DNA of 64,000 nucleotides. It comes from Hydractinia symbiolongicarpus (taxonomy: Eukaryota > Cnidaria > Hydrozoa > Anthoathecata > Hydractiniidae). This document shows, one piece after another, positions 12,949 through 25,600 of the stretch. The notes below the pieces were generated by a model. That model had not been told where the DNA came from and did no database searches. It saw nothing but the letters and a program-made list of their open reading frames with translations. The position numbers were made by a program, and so were the translations under genes. The DNA lies in assembly GCF_029227915.1 (NCBI RefSeq), contig NC_079888.1, positions 7,001,001 through 7,065,000 of the forward strand, given 5' to 3'. Position 1 is the first letter of the stretch. Every line of letters starts with the position of its first letter.

Positions 12949-15900
12949 TTATAAACGTAACCAATACATCGCTCCTCTTACACGATTGTAATCGGGAAGT
13001 TGCTCGACAGGACCTAAAAATGAAAGAAAAAAAAACAGGCTTAAAAGCAACACAAACTACGAGCATATTTAACATGGCGAAACTGTAAGATATATCATAT
13101 ATTACTTTATAAGTCGTGGCGGGACAATTGAAATTAGGGTCAACTCAAATATTGTTTTACACAAATCTGGCTATGCGAAGTAAGACGTTAAGGTCGGTTT
13201 CCGTTGAAGTCTGTAACTTTTGTGCAATGCTTGTTGTGCAACTGTTGCGACAAGAATGTTTTTGCTCAACAAATAAGGAAACCGACGTTAAGCGCGTTTA
13301 ACAAACACCTTATTTCAAACGGCGTGCAGATCCGAACTTAAATTAACATTCGAACATTCGAACATTTTTCTTGGATTTTGATTTTGTATAAACATCATTC
13401 GTTAAATAAACTCACCAACTGCAGCTACTGCAGGACACTTGTCGTAAATATATTTCGTGCAAACATCTTTAACAGTTTTGGCGTCAATCATCTATATAAA
13501 AACTATGTTAATTCTTCCGGCAAAAAAACAAATCTCTTGGAATATTAACATTTTTTATCAAGCGTTAACATACTTTTGTAGAACTGTTGTATTAAACTGT
13601 TTAAAAAAACGACAAACCTCTCAGGGTCTGTTGACGTTTTAACATTGAAATAGCTAAACAAACTTCGACTTTACGTCCTACTATTATAAAAAGCCAACAG
13701 TCCTTGGGGTTGTACAACAATTTAAAAACCTATTTTTGGAGTAGTTTTAAGAGGATTTTTTAAAATTGAGGAGAATTGAGAAGGGTCAAATTTGAAGAAA
13801 AAACACTAAAAACGGACAAAAATTATTTAACATTTATAAACAAGCCTATAGTTTGCATCCAAATTTTAGGTTATTTAAAAGATTTTAGAAGGTGTGGTCA
13901 CCTAAAGCAGTATCAGAAAACCTTTTCTAAGAGAAAAACGATGTAACAACATAACGGTAAAACATAGAGAATGTGAATGTGAATACTGAAACTTACATCG
14001 ATTCTCTGGTTAAGTTCTGGCAACGGAATTCGGCGGCCATAAGTCAGCATTTGTCTAAAAATCAAATCATAAAAAATTAAAAAAGGCAATGATAATCAGT
14101 AAACACACTAATTGGATGTCAATGAGCCTTACATAACTTCAATAGAGAAATACGACGATACAAAAAACTCGTATGATATACATACCTTCCTATATCTTCG
14201 CAAATCGGAGTAGAACCTGTATAATGAAAGAAAATCATGCGTGTATATTTAGATTTAAAGTCTATTATTAGTTGCGTGAATTTTGTCTTGGACAGAAACT
14301 AATGTTGCGGAAAACCATGAGAATGCTTACCATCAAATTGCAACAAAATGTTCGTCTTCAATATGTTCTTTGCTCGATTTACTTCGGCTTCCGTTACACT
14401 AGTACATAACCTCATCCTGAAAACGAGATACGTAACATAAGAAGAGACATAGAACACCAGCTTCACACCAGGTTTGTTTTTTTGTCCTTAAATTTTCATT
14501 CTGATTTTAAGATACAATAAATAATACTGATAAGTATGAACATAGATAATACAAAAAAATTATGGAAACAGAACAATAATACTGCTAACCATTCTCTTTG
14601 TGCAACATACACCATGTCATCAATTTTCATGCGATCACACACCATGTAAGCGCCCCACAAACCAGTATCCGTGTAACAGGTATTAAAAGACATGTAACTG
14701 TGAGCCAAATTATTTTTGTGAACATCAGCTGCAAGTGGACCTGCAACATTTTTTGCACCACCGAGAGATCTGTCCCAACTGCCAAATATCATGTTGGCTA
14801 CCATTAAAGTAAAGTAATCAGGACTTGACCACCCACAACCCTCCACCGTTAACGCTATGTGTGCAAGGGGCATATCATCGTCACGAACACGTACCTGTGA
14901 AATAAACGAGGTTCTGTCAGCGGGTGGTGCAAATCTTATGAGATTCTGTCAGGGATGATGGCGCAATTCCTAAAAGATTCCGTCAGGGGGGGGGGGGTTG
15001 CACAAATCCTATGAGATTCTGTCAGGATAAGGTGGAACAAATCCTACATTCAGGGAAGCACCAAAAACAATAAACATTTACAGTTGACATACTACACTTA
15101 AAACATTTACAAGGGATTATTTTACAAGAAATTCATCTTACTTCTGAGCCAGTAAATCGACATGGTTTTAGTTTTTCTTCTTCATTGTAGGTGGTTTTCA
15201 ATCCACCAAAATTTTCTTCTGCTAATTTAACAAGTTGTTGATGGTCAATACCACCAGCTGCTGCCAACACAATACGTGGTGCGCTGTAATGTGTGTCGAT
15301 GTAATTTTGTAGATCAGCTTTCGTGATTGATCTAAAACAGTAACAAAAATATATAAAGCTTTAACAGTCATACTGTTTCTACATCATAGTTAACAGGCGT
15401 TGACTAATGTTGAAGCCCTATTTAGTGCCCTAAATGCAAAGGCTCACGCACACTAAACTTGTAGTTTTCAAAAATGGTATCATTTTTGATCAGACGTTGA
15501 GTGAAAGCAGTTTAATTAGCAGGAAACATGAAATATGCGTATTCCCGTAAATCCCGAACCTGGCCGGTATAGTTAAATGTATACAAAGAGAGTACCCGCA
15601 GAGTAAAGTCACTTCAGGACCAATTTTTGATGCACGGTTTTATCACTGGAAATCATTGTACTTATAGTTCTAAAAAATGTTATTATATTAGATCAGATGC
15701 CAAATGAAAGTCTTATTGCCTGAAACTGGAAATGCATAGATTCCTGTAAATTCGGACCCAACCAGTGTAGTAAATGTATAGAAAGAAAATAAACGCGAAG
15801 TAAATGCACTTCCTGACTAATTTTTGACACATGCTTTTTACCGCTGGAAATAATAAAAGTTATAGTATTCTCAAATAGTAAGTATCACTTCTACAGAAAA

Positions 15901-18900
15901 AATGTTTTTTCATGAAGAACGTGAATAACTTAACATGTCGCTTATTTAGCTAGCCATTTGATTGGCTGCCACCAAAGTTTTGTCGTAAATGTAAAAGGAG
16001 AATCTGCATTCCGTGCCTTACATCACAAATGTAAAAGGAGAATCTGCATTCCGTGGCTCATCATCACAAATAAAAAAATGGTCAAAACAATAAAACATTA
16101 ATATTATTAAAACTCTGTTATTATATCAGACATAGCTATGAACCGTAAAGTCTCTCGAGAAGATTGCCCAGGTTTTTGTTTTCATTAAGATCAAAACAGT
16201 ACTTTTTTTAAAAACAATAACAAATGCCAATAGTGCGTGGATTGGTCTAGGTTATATAATTTACCCAACACTCGAGAAGTTAAAAAACTAAAGGGATTAA
16301 ATGTTAGTTAGAGGGGCCTAATTTTATTACCGTTTATTTGAAAATTACTATTTTTTATATTGTTGGGACAGATTATAAAATTAAATTTATAATAGCTACT
16401 ATAAACAGGTAAAATAAAGTCTTATTTATAGTAAAAACCTACCATAATCAGGTCAAAGTCTGAATACTGTCAAATTCCCTCTTGCTGCTTAGTTGATTCA
16501 GTTACTCAGTGAAAAAAGATATAAATATGTTCAAACCTTCCTCATAGAATGTATTTATTACTTTTTGAGGTGATTAAAAGATAACCAGTCATTAGCCCAT
16601 GGAATATTCCACAGCAAATTCACCTGTCAGAATTATTTCTCACGTTGCTATTTCGTGCATTCTTGCTTTACTCTTAGCATAAAGTAACGACATTTAGGAA
16701 AGGATTACAATGACGTTTTCAATTAGAAAACTTCTAGGTTTTAAACAGACAGACAGTGAGTTTTATTATAATATAGGTGATTTTTTAAAAAACAACAATA
16801 TAAACAGGAGGAAATTAATACTAACTTGACATTCTTTGATGGTCCAAGAATAGTCATTCCTAATGGTGTTCCTTGATATGCAGTAGCATGCAAGTGATCG
16901 AAAACTACTTCTTCTAATTGGGTGTCAACTTCCTGAAACAACAACAATAATATGATTAAGTTAGGAAAAACAATTAACCCCTCTCTTTATAGTGGGCTGA
17001 CTATTGCTGTGACACTTTATATTGTAGTGACAACCTTGTCAATCGTGTCAACCTTGACAGGGGTGAATGATTTACAAAATCACAAATATGTTTGGAGATA
17101 CATTGGTAGAAGTTAAACTAAAAAAATCATAGGTGTATTCTGAAAATGTCTTCTTATCCACATCTCGTTTTGTTGTTTCCTGTTACATATTTTTTAATAT
17201 GCTTCCATAAACTCAAAGTTGTTATTATTTTTACATTTCTTAGCAAATGCGTATTATCTGTTGGCAGCAATTTTATTCTACACATTTTTCCTCTAAAGTG
17301 GGAATTAATTTCCATAGTTTAATCTTGAAACATGCAAAAAATGCTCACTAGCTATTTTTACTACAGTGGAAATAACAGTCTTATAGAAACCTATTTTGAT
17401 CATTTTACATTTTAGCTTTGATAAATTAAGAATATCAAACCTGCATTTCACGCAAAATAACACCCCTTTCTCTTTCGATTGCACCTTCATCCAGTACAGG
17501 GTGCTGTATGATATCAGCAAGAATATTTACAGCTATAAAACAAAATTATTTGCAATTGTAAAATAACAAAACAAATACAAAAAAAGGAAATTATATATTT
17601 TTGATACCTTTTGGTAAGTCCTTCTTGAAGCATTTAGCATAGTAAACAGTTTGTTCACGTGATGTATAAGCATTTAAGTGTGCTCCCATATTTTCCACCT
17701 AAAGCATGGAAGATATCCCGTAACTGACCAGTGTGCAAAGTTTGTTATAATAGAAAAAAAACACGAAACCGCTTTTGCATAAATTTTTAACTGAACATTT
17801 TGCACGCATGCATTCAAGTTCAAAAGCTGCATACACAGTTGTTTGGAGATTAAGAACTTACTTCAAGCTCTAACTGCAATTGTGACCTATTTTTTGTTCC
17901 CTATAAAATTAATCAAAAGTTTACATTCACACAATTATACAAAAAATGTAAAAAAGTTAGCATAGTTCAGTTAACAGTATCTTGTCGTACTACTCTGATG
18001 TTTTATCCAACTATATTCTTATAAAAAAAGGTTTTAAAAAATTAGGTGCATGTGCATAAAATACCGAGGTACACACTTGTCCAACTAAGAAACATTTGCA
18101 TAAAAATATGAGGTACACACTTGTGCAACTAAGAAACTTACAAAGCACATGTATCAAGATTACAACTTTTACAAACTTTTCATTGTTTACATTTTACTTA
18201 TATAAAACTTTTTAAACCTTAAATGCCATGTGCTCCAAAAAATGTGCGACTCCATTGTTACTTTCATTTTCAAAACGACTTCCAGCATCAATCCAAACAC
18301 CAACCTAAATTGTAAATTTTGAAAATCATTTACTATTCATTCTCTATGTAATCCACACAGGGGCTTGTTTTTCATGTGTGATGCAAATTTGTTTAATTGT
18401 TCGGCAAGTAATAAGCCTATACATTTTCAATTTATAAAAGAAAAATTACCAACATTTGTGTAAAGCTTTCTGAAAAGAAATTCTTTAATGCAAACTTTAA
18501 TTTAAAATGTATAACAAAACATTTTTTTGTAAAATTAAAAGAGATTTGTAAAATTAAAGATATTAATATCCTATATACAATTTTTTTGCATTTTTAATCT
18601 TACTACTGGACTGAAAAATGTTTTGGAAGGTTAAGCAGCAGAGCACACATCAAGCATTTTAAACATGATCTTAGGTGTGCCACTTTAGTCAAGTTTTTAT
18701 GTGTCATAGAATGTGCTGTCAATAGGACTCCTTAATTAATTTCCATGTTTGCAAGGAGTGTGTTTATACTGCCACCTCTTCTGAAGAGGTCTGCATTTTC
18801 CCCTTTGAGAAAATAAGATAACAAACACTGGATTAAACTTTTATTATTTGGACCTTATTAAAAATGATACAGACCGTACAAGTATCAATACCAGAATCTT

Positions 18901-21900
18901 CTGATGCAATTCGAAGTCCACTAGGTAAGGCACTGACTACTGTTTCAGGTACATTATATAATGACTAAAATAAAACAATAATCACATAAAAACAGAAATT
19001 AAAATCGAAATGTTAATAGCAGCTTGTTAAAGATATATTTGTTAAGCACATACCTCTTCATATGCTGACAATGTACTTTGTGATCTGTTGACTGAATACA
19101 AAGAAATCTAGAAACACAGTAATTCTAATTAGATTCTTAAGCACACTTTGAATTATATCACAAAATTTTCAGAAGCATTGATTTTATGGAAGAAACAAAA
19201 TACGTCGGCAAAAAATTGCCGACGTATTTTGTTGTGAAATTTTTAAATAACAATATTTTGGTTTTGTTTGAGCTACTCCTACTTCTTGTGACTACAAAAT
19301 AATTACATTCGATTTTTAGTAAGGTAGGCCATTATCATTAACTAAAATCATTTAGGCTACAGAAATACTGTGGCAGGCCTCGTCAGGAAGAAAAATGCTG
19401 GCGTGCGAGCTTCGCACGTCATGGTACTTCTTAAAAATTTTGAGGCGTGCGTTGTTCGCACGGCATAAATTTCAATGGCGTGCGATGGCGTGTGCTCATT
19501 TTTGTTCCATTTTTTTTTTCGAATAATCATAGAACTCGCATACAGCAACACTTATTTTGCCATGTTTTGAAAAGCAGGTAATTTGTTGCAACGAAACTAA
19601 AATGTGCGATGCGTTCATTATTCATTATTTTTGAAAAAAAAAGTATACGACTAGCAACAGAACGAAGAAAAATTATAAAACATGCAAGTTACAGTCATAA
19701 AACTCTTTCAGTTAATAACTTTTGTAAATATTTTTTATTTTTATATTTTTCACAAAAAATAACAAGCTTTGTGACGTCCTGTTTCTATGGCGATGTTTTA
19801 AAACTATACAGATTGTTGTCTGAGTTGTAAAGCAACGTTTGTTGAAAAATATTCGCATGTGGCAATTGATCACCAAAACTATAATTAGATATCATGCTGA
19901 CTTTGTGCTTGCGAAAGAACATGCTGGAAGTGATTTCTGCGAAAGAACATGCTGGAAGTGATTTGTGCGAAAGAACATGCCGGAAGTGATTTCATACAAC
20001 AAAAGTAGCGAAAGCATTTAAAGAAGTAAAAGACGGCAAAGTTGAACTTTAAAATTTATTTATTAATTTCAAAAGAGCAACTAAATTAAAAAAAAATTAA
20101 ATGGTGAATTAAAATTAATGTCTTTGTTTTTCTTTAATATAACTCGCGAGTAACATGATTTTTAAAGATTTACTTGCGAGTAGTTTAATTATTGATTACT
20201 CTTATTTAATTTACTCGCACTCGCATTGTACTCTCACTCTGAATTATTTTACTCACATTTATTTGTACTCGTACTCTCAAAGATGTGTAGCTTTACTCGC
20301 GATCGGCACTTTATATTGTTCCCGTAGGCCTTCATTTAACAGAACATTATTTAATTTGGTGTGCGATTAGCGCACGCCTGAGGTATTTAGTGTTTTTTTT
20401 TGCGTGCGAAGATCGCACAGGAACATTTAAACATGACGTGTGTGGGCGTGTGCGCGTGCGATCGCACGCCATTCCTGACGAGGCCTGCTGTGGTGCTATT
20501 CGATTTTTAATAATAATCTTAAAAATTGTATATCGTATAAAAAAGAAGTCCAGAAGTTCTTTCTCTCACACGACACAGCAGGCAATAAGTCATCCCTGCC
20601 CTCGGTTTTGTGAGAAGAAATGTTCTGTGAAGACTCTCGAACGAACGACGTTCTAAGTATCCACGGTGGAGCGTTCATCTTTATTTAAAAAACACAGTAA
20701 AATTAGCTACATGCGACATTCATTGAAAGATGGCCTCTGCTTCAAAAAAAACAAAAAATATTTCCAGAGAAGTATCTACATTCTTATCTTGGAAAAAAGA
20801 AAGTATCATAGGCCATGAAGTTGAGAACGTAGATGGAAAATCAATGGTAACAAAAATTTGGTGTAAGATGTGCACCAAATATAAAGAGCAACTTCTAGCT
20901 AATCCAGTAAATAAGGGCTGCTCTGTGAGTTCTCTAAAAGCGTTTACGGAAGGCACAAATGTGGTCACGAAACATCAGGTAACTGGTGCTTTGTCTTTCC
21001 AGCTCAAATTCATCCGTGGAGCGTGTGTTTAGTACACTAACGATTTTATTGTCGGATCGTCGAATGAAACACAACACGATGGAGGAGTCATTGTTAATTG
21101 CTGGGAATAACTCCCTGTAGAGTGATGGAGAGAAAGAAGAAATTTTGAACAGCGCAGTCAATTCATACATGCAGAAGAGGAGGTTTGTCAGCATGGAGAC
21201 ACCTGTTCTAGTAACAGGTATGGATCACGATACACACAACAGCGACAACGAAGAGAGTAACGAGAGTAGTGATAGTTATGAAACAGACAGCGATGTATAG
21301 ATAATCTTTAAGTTCGTTAAAAATATATACAAAACTTTGTATATTTATAGGGACAATAGCACGTGGGTTTCGTTTTTAAAGTTGTTTAAATAACACTTGC
21401 ATCCATTAAATCCATGATAAAATGTCTATTCTGCCTGTAAGTGCATATTTACAGACTTGCTTCATCCGTGCTCCGTTGGCGTTCATCTCCGCATGGCTGG
21501 ATTTCTTGGTAAGACCTGGTACCAACAACGAAGGGGCCAGGTAAAAGAGATTTATGTCTACGTAGTTCTTTTAACTAAGTCAGGAGTCGGTGAATTAGCT
21601 AGGATGGGGAGGTTGGCTCTGAATAGACTTGCTTGTGGATTAAAAAGGCCAGGATTATTCAATAATTCTTAGATCTAAAAGTAATCTGTTAACAGAGGTA
21701 CTAGGTTTTTCCCGTATATACCTCACGTAATTTAGGTACACGATAGGGCGTAGGAACGCGATCGCGTACCTCAAAATGAGAAGCTTGCATTTACTACTTG
21801 GTTGTTTGGGGTCTGAATCAAAGTTGGTTATTCATTTTTCACATGCTTCATTCAATACGGCAGCTTATTGTGAACATGGATTGTAAACATTTTGTTGCTG

Positions 21901-22455
21901 AAATAAATAAGTCAACAAACGAAAATGAAGCAAAAAAAAGTAAAAAACAATGCTTTAAAAACTCTGCGCTGCCGCTCTCCTTTATTTTATAATTGCACGC
22001 CTAAATCATAAGCTAGGCGTGCGATACTGATCGCACGCCTGTATTAGTGTAGGCGTACGTACAACCGTACGCGGGTGCAAATATTCATGACCAAGACTGC
22101 TTTTGTAAAATCATTAATCAAAAGTAGATTACATGCAAAGGCACATAACTCCATAGCTAGCTAGGGTTCGAAATTGAAAAGGCTTTTTTTGCATTTCAGG
22201 AATATTTGGGCAAGTTCTGTGTAACATTTTAAATCGTTTTAAAATTGATTGTAAATTCAAATTAAACCTGTGTTGGAATTTTGTCTAGGTAATCACGGCT
22301 TCTTCAAATGTTTTAAATAAAAATATCAGAAATTAATTCCTCGTAAATTAAAAAAATTCCACTAAAAAATAAGAGAAAATGGCTACCTGTGGTCGACATA
22401 GCTTGCTCCAAAACGTACGACCTCTGAACATACAACTCGCCACCTTAGACGCCAT
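12949..22455 (-). CDS. PMPCB: Mitochondrial-processing peptidase subunit beta
   Basis: Complete 15-exon minus-strand gene, all phases consistent, 479 residues (human protein 489). Exons: 22455-22387, 19107-19054, 18964-18875, 18304-18218, 17900-17862, 17698-17608, 17532-17441, 16932-16826, 15331-15142, 14894-14590, 14416-14331, 14216-14186, 14054-13997, 13491-13416, 13013-12949. MPP-beta is the zinc-binding catalytic subunit that removes presequences from imported matrix proteins. Zinc motif HFLEH is at residues 92-96, with the distal ligand Glu172 exactly 76 residues after His96. The intact motif argues for MPP-beta over the inactive UQCRC1. Other landmarks: [77 protein letters not shown]. 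Exon 1 is the least certain: it encodes an Arg/Ser-rich, acid-poor presequence ([20 protein letters not shown]), joins in phase 0 across a 3.3 kb intron, and has an in-frame ATG 25 codons upstream as an alternative. Confidence 0.93.
15510..15860. repeat. Degenerate ~175-bp tandem duplication in PMPCB intron
   Basis: Two successive copies (about 15520-15670 and 15697-15855) share order and wording: ATTCCCGTAAATCC / ATTCCTGTAAATTC, TAAATGTATA, CACTTC, AATTTTTGA, CGCTGGAAAT-type blocks. They are heavily diverged, so old. No coding capacity. Confidence 0.55.
15978..16060. repeat. Short tandem duplication, 42-bp unit
   Basis: Two copies of a unit containing AATGTAAAAGGAGAATCTGC followed by ATTCCGTG, in an intron of PMPCB. 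Confidence 0.8.
18044..18138. repeat. Short tandem duplication, ~48-bp unit
   Basis: Two copies of GAGGTACACACTTGT followed by CAACTAAGAAAC, in a PMPCB intron. Confidence 0.75.
19194..19233. repeat. Perfect 18-bp inverted repeat (hairpin) in PMPCB intron 1
   Basis: AACAAAATACGTCGGCAA at 19194-19211, then an AAAA loop, then its exact complement at 19216-19233. On the minus strand it lies in intron 1, about 90 bases before the exon 2 acceptor. It may be a tiny MITE or a structured RNA element. It is not a bacterial-type terminator in this context. Confidence 0.85.
19374..20487. mobile_element. 1.1 kb non-autonomous TIR DNA transposon (hAT-like)
   Basis: Terminal inverted repeats CAGGCCTCGTCAGGAA are found at 19374 and, reversed, ending at 20487. 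They are flanked by a perfect CTGTGG direct repeat (19368-19373 and 20488-20493) that looks like the target-site duplication. Both ends carry several subterminal palindromes of the form GGCGTGCGA...TCGCACGCC. Ends beginning CAG suggest hAT, but a 6-bp duplication is shorter than the usual 8, so the superfamily is an inference. No transposase frame is visible inside; a three-unit 27-bp tandem repeat sits at 19909-19992. It lies within PMPCB intron 1. Confidence 0.78.
19909..19992. repeat. 27-bp tandem repeat, 3 copies
   Basis: Three units of TGCGAAAGAACATGCTGGAA followed by GTGATTT, inside the TIR element at 19374-20487. Confidence 0.85.
20730..21299 (+). pseudogene. Decayed, internally deleted hAT-type transposase
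   Basis: The frame from the ATG at 20730 reads like the N-terminal zinc-finger part of hAT-family transposases ([14 protein letters not shown] ... [20 protein letters not shown]). From about 21000 a different frame reads the typical C-terminal dimerisation end ([30 protein letters not shown]). An in-frame stop follows where a Trp is expected, then a Ser/Asn/Glu-rich tail to a stop at 21297-21299. The whole catalytic core is missing between the two parts, so this is an internally deleted remnant. It lies in PMPCB intron 1, antisense to that gene, directly after the TIR element at 19374-20487. Whether the two belong to one family is open: both neighbourhoods share GCGTGCGA/TCGCACGC words (again at 22014-22042). 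Confidence 0.68.
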
Positions 22456-22673
22456 TTTGTTCGTGCTCGAGGGGCATGAGCGAAGTAATCGAAGCGGAGC
22501 TGTTGTGATTTCGTCACGCCAACTAGCCAACCTCGAACCTAGCCTTGTCTAAGAAAGATAACAGCAGCAGAAAATCAGAGTTCAAAATTTGTTCCGTGGA
22601 GAGTTTGACTTATCCTTTCTCCTTTCTTTTCCTTTTCCCAGTTTACTTTTGTTTTTAGAATTTCGCTTTTAGT
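22456..22673. promoter_or_regulatory. Putative promoter side of PMPCB
   Basis: Sequence upstream of the PMPCB start and GC-richer than its surroundings. Transcription would run leftwards. No TATA box is evident and the exact start cannot be seen. Confidence 0.35.
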
Positions 22674-22791
22674 CCAACCTCGTGCCTGGGTATTTTATCG
22701 TGTGTTTATGAAGTTGATAACGACGATTGTTGATGGCCATTCTGTGATAACGGCCTCCAGGGGCTACAAGACCCTTTGGGAACGAGGTTGG
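22674..22791. mobile_element. TIR MITE, family CAACCTCG, with target duplication
   Basis: Ends CAACCTCGTGCCTGGG and CCCTTTGGGAACGAGGTTG are inverted repeats. The flanks repeat GCTTTTAGTC on both sides (10 bases if the element is taken as CAACC...GGTTG, or 8 bases CTTTTAGT if one more base pair is included). The internal part GATAACGGCC...AGGGGCTACAAGACCC matches the copy at 63015-63128. Confidence 0.85.
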
Positions 22792-22911
22792 CTTTTAGTC
22801 ATTTCGACTGTATTTTGTGTATTTGAATACAGTAGTGTGTGCAGAATGATGTAGTGTGTCTTTGGCCAAATGTGTAGGCGTGTTGATGCATCAGCAGCAA
22901 TATCATCTATG

Positions 22912-22922
22912 CAAAAAAAAAA

Positions 22923-22953
<31 letters not shown>

Positions 22954-22957
22954 CACG
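22912..22957. repeat. Microsatellite (A)n(CA)n
   Basis: A run of As followed directly by CA dinucleotides. Confidence 0.95.
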
Positions 22958-24507
22958 GTTGATTCAGAATAACGGCACATGCTTAATCACCAGCCAAGAA
23001 TTTTAAATACATAGTTTGAGCTTTTTTTACACCAAGTGTTTGATCAGATCTAAAATGTTAACCTTCTTAGCAGCATCGGATAAGTGCAGAAATTTAGTGA
23101 TTTTTCCTAACTCAACCTTGTCCCTAATGCTTCCAGTTCGCATCGCCATCCCGATATAGGTCGAGAAAAATATGCAAGACACCCTTCTTGAGGGGTGGAA
23201 TAATGCTTTTAAAAGTAATTCGGACTCAATTTTTTTTCTTTGAATTACAAGATCGTAAAAAAATATTTCGAAAAATGGAATTAAAGTTCCTGTTAATCGG
23301 CGCTTTGTATATGTATTACAATCTCTTCACCAGGTCATCTTGTATCTCTTTTCCGACTTCCGGCCGGTGATGATCCAGCCGTCTTGATGATAAAAAGAGA
23401 CAACTAAAGCTGGGAACGAAGTTGTGTGAATTATAAAAAGATGTCGATGCCAGATGGCGGTGACACAGGGTCGAGCGAACTTGGGGAGCCCAGACATAAA
23501 AATAACATTTTAAGTAAACTCATAAACAAAGTTTTTTAAAAAAATTGTGCTGCTCGTCTGCACCAATACTAGAAGTCAATCAGTGTGTCTGTGTCAATGT
23601 GCCTAGATGTTTTAACATGTAAGCAGGAACACATTTACAAGAAGTTAATTTGAAGCCTTTTTTATTATCTTTAATATTGTTTGATAAAGTGAAGTAAAAA
23701 GTAAAGTAAATATATTTTACCCAATAGCTAAGTAGTTTGCATGAAAACCTCTTCAGTTCCTTTCCTGTTGGTATCAACCAGGGCCTGCGAAGGGGGCCGA
23801 GTGTATTTAAAACTTCCATTTAAGCTACAAAAGTCATGCAAGCACAGCAATCGATCAACTAGACAACGTTAAGCACAAAGGATAGATTACCATTTTTATA
23901 GTCTCTGGCATGACTCCATTAGTGTTAAAAAGGCATTATATCCTCAACCTGAGGTTGGTTTCCATTAAAGACTGTATATAATTGTTCTGCAACATCTCTT
24001 GTGTTGCTATTTATGCAAATGTGCCCATGAAAACGATATTATATTGTTGAATAATTTTTTGCGATTGATTGTATATGCAACTGTTGTTGCAACAATTGCA
24101 ATTCTCATGGTAAACTAACCTGTGGCATAAAAAAACTTTTAGTGCAATTGACTGTTTAAGAGTTTTTAGAGCCGTTGTCAGCTGTTTTTTAATATACATA
24201 GGTAAGAAAGCTACAAAAGGAGATTAAAAGTTTGGAGCAACTTTAGACTCAACACTGTTTTTTTCTGGGTGTGGTTTCATTGCTACAGGATAGCTGCATG
24301 GCTGCAGGACTTTGTGGTTGCATGACTGCAGGGCTTTATGGCTGCAAACCCTAACCCTGCAGCCATGCAGCTGCATATTCGCAACAAGTTTAGCTCAAGG
24401 GTTTTGTAATTTATTGTGCATTATTAAAAGGACTGCCTAGTAAAAAATGATTTTAAAGTATAAATTTTTTGTAATTTAAAACTATCACATAAAAAATACC
24501 TTTTGTG

Positions 24508-24829
24508 GTGCCGTAGATTAGTGGTTATAGCTCTTGTACTCTATGTCGGAGACCGGAGTTGATTCGTCTTGACGGTGATTCAACATGGGCGAGTGAATGT
24601 TACCATAGCCCTGGGTTAACTCAAGGCATGTGAAGGAAATTGGGAAGATGGGACACTGTGTGGGCGGTTGGATCTTGCCGGGAGTTGTCTAGTAGAGTGC
24701 AGGCTCTAATTGGGTCTGTAGGACTCTCCATCTAAGCCATGGCCCCTCCTAGAAATAATAGACAGGTTATATCCCTTGATATTTAGGCTAGCCATGTAAA
24801 ATATGCACATCTATCTATCTATCTATCTT
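24508..24829 (+). mobile_element. tRNA-derived SINE, copy 1
   Basis: The head is tRNA-like (A-box region TAGATTAGTGGTTATAGCTC; B-box region GGAGTTGATTCG, diverged from GGGGTTCGATTCC). The body shares ATTCAACATGGGCGAGTGAA, CACTGTGTGGGC and GGGAGTTGTCT with copies at 46230-46497 and 47104-47432. It ends in AAATATGCACATCTA followed by TCTA repeats. The tRNA-like part is a polymerase III promoter remnant, not a working tRNA gene. Confidence 0.88.
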
Positions 24830-25600
24830 TCTTTTTTGATATTATTCACATAGGCATGGGTTCATCTTATTGCTGCAAATGCTGGAAAACAGCTTGAGTT
24901 AAAAATTTAGTATATGTAATTATGCATGTGATGTAAAGCAGTGGTGAAAAACAGACTAATGCAGCGAAAGTGTGTAGCATATTCAGTAAATATATAAACA
25001 CCCCCAGAAGACTTTCAATTATAATTATAATATGTCTTCATAGAACAAAAAATTCACAGTATTAAGTTTTCATTATGAACTAGAAAGATCAGACTTTGAA
25101 ATAGCTCCACAGCCTAGACAGACTTTTGCAAGCTCTTTCATATGAGCTCAAATTTTTCACGGGAGGTAACCTTTAAATAAAACTTCAAAAATCATTTAGA
25201 AAGTTCAGCTACACTTTAACAAAATTTTTACAGAAAAAACATTATACCGCATGTGTGTTTCGTTTTTACAGGCATAAAGAAAAAATCCATTAAATTCAGA
25301 CCTGCTATAGTTTCCAATTGTTTTGTCAAATGAAGAAATTATCTACAGTTAAACCCATGATAAAATGTCTATTCCGCCTGTAAGTGTAGTTTTGCAGAAA
25401 AAAAAACAAAGAAACATTACAACATCCATTTTTACCCATTGAATTTCACACATTCTGGTCTTTAAAATTACATTAATCAAAACACATGTAGTAAAATATT
25501 CCAGATATTGACTTTATGTAGTAAAAGATTGATGAGTTTATTATTCGAAAGTGTTTTTTTAGTAGTATTGCTTTTCTTTCCTTTTGTAGGCCAATTAATA

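Larger units (their letters stand above)
22792..25589. other. Intergenic between PMPCB and IRAK1BP1
   Basis: Divergent promoter region of the two genes, about 2.8 kb. It contains an (A)n(CA)n microsatellite at 22912-22957, an old repeat near 23750-23830 (similar to 44040-44130), GCTGCAGG/CTGCATGG imperfect repeats at 24285-24375, and a tRNA-derived SINE at 24508-24829. No gene seen. Confidence 0.6.

Noticed and set aside
24508-24580. tRNA gene at the SINE head
   Set aside because: Stems do not pair fully, the same head occurs in four copies with a common 250-base body, and the B box is mutated in copy 1; it is a SINE.
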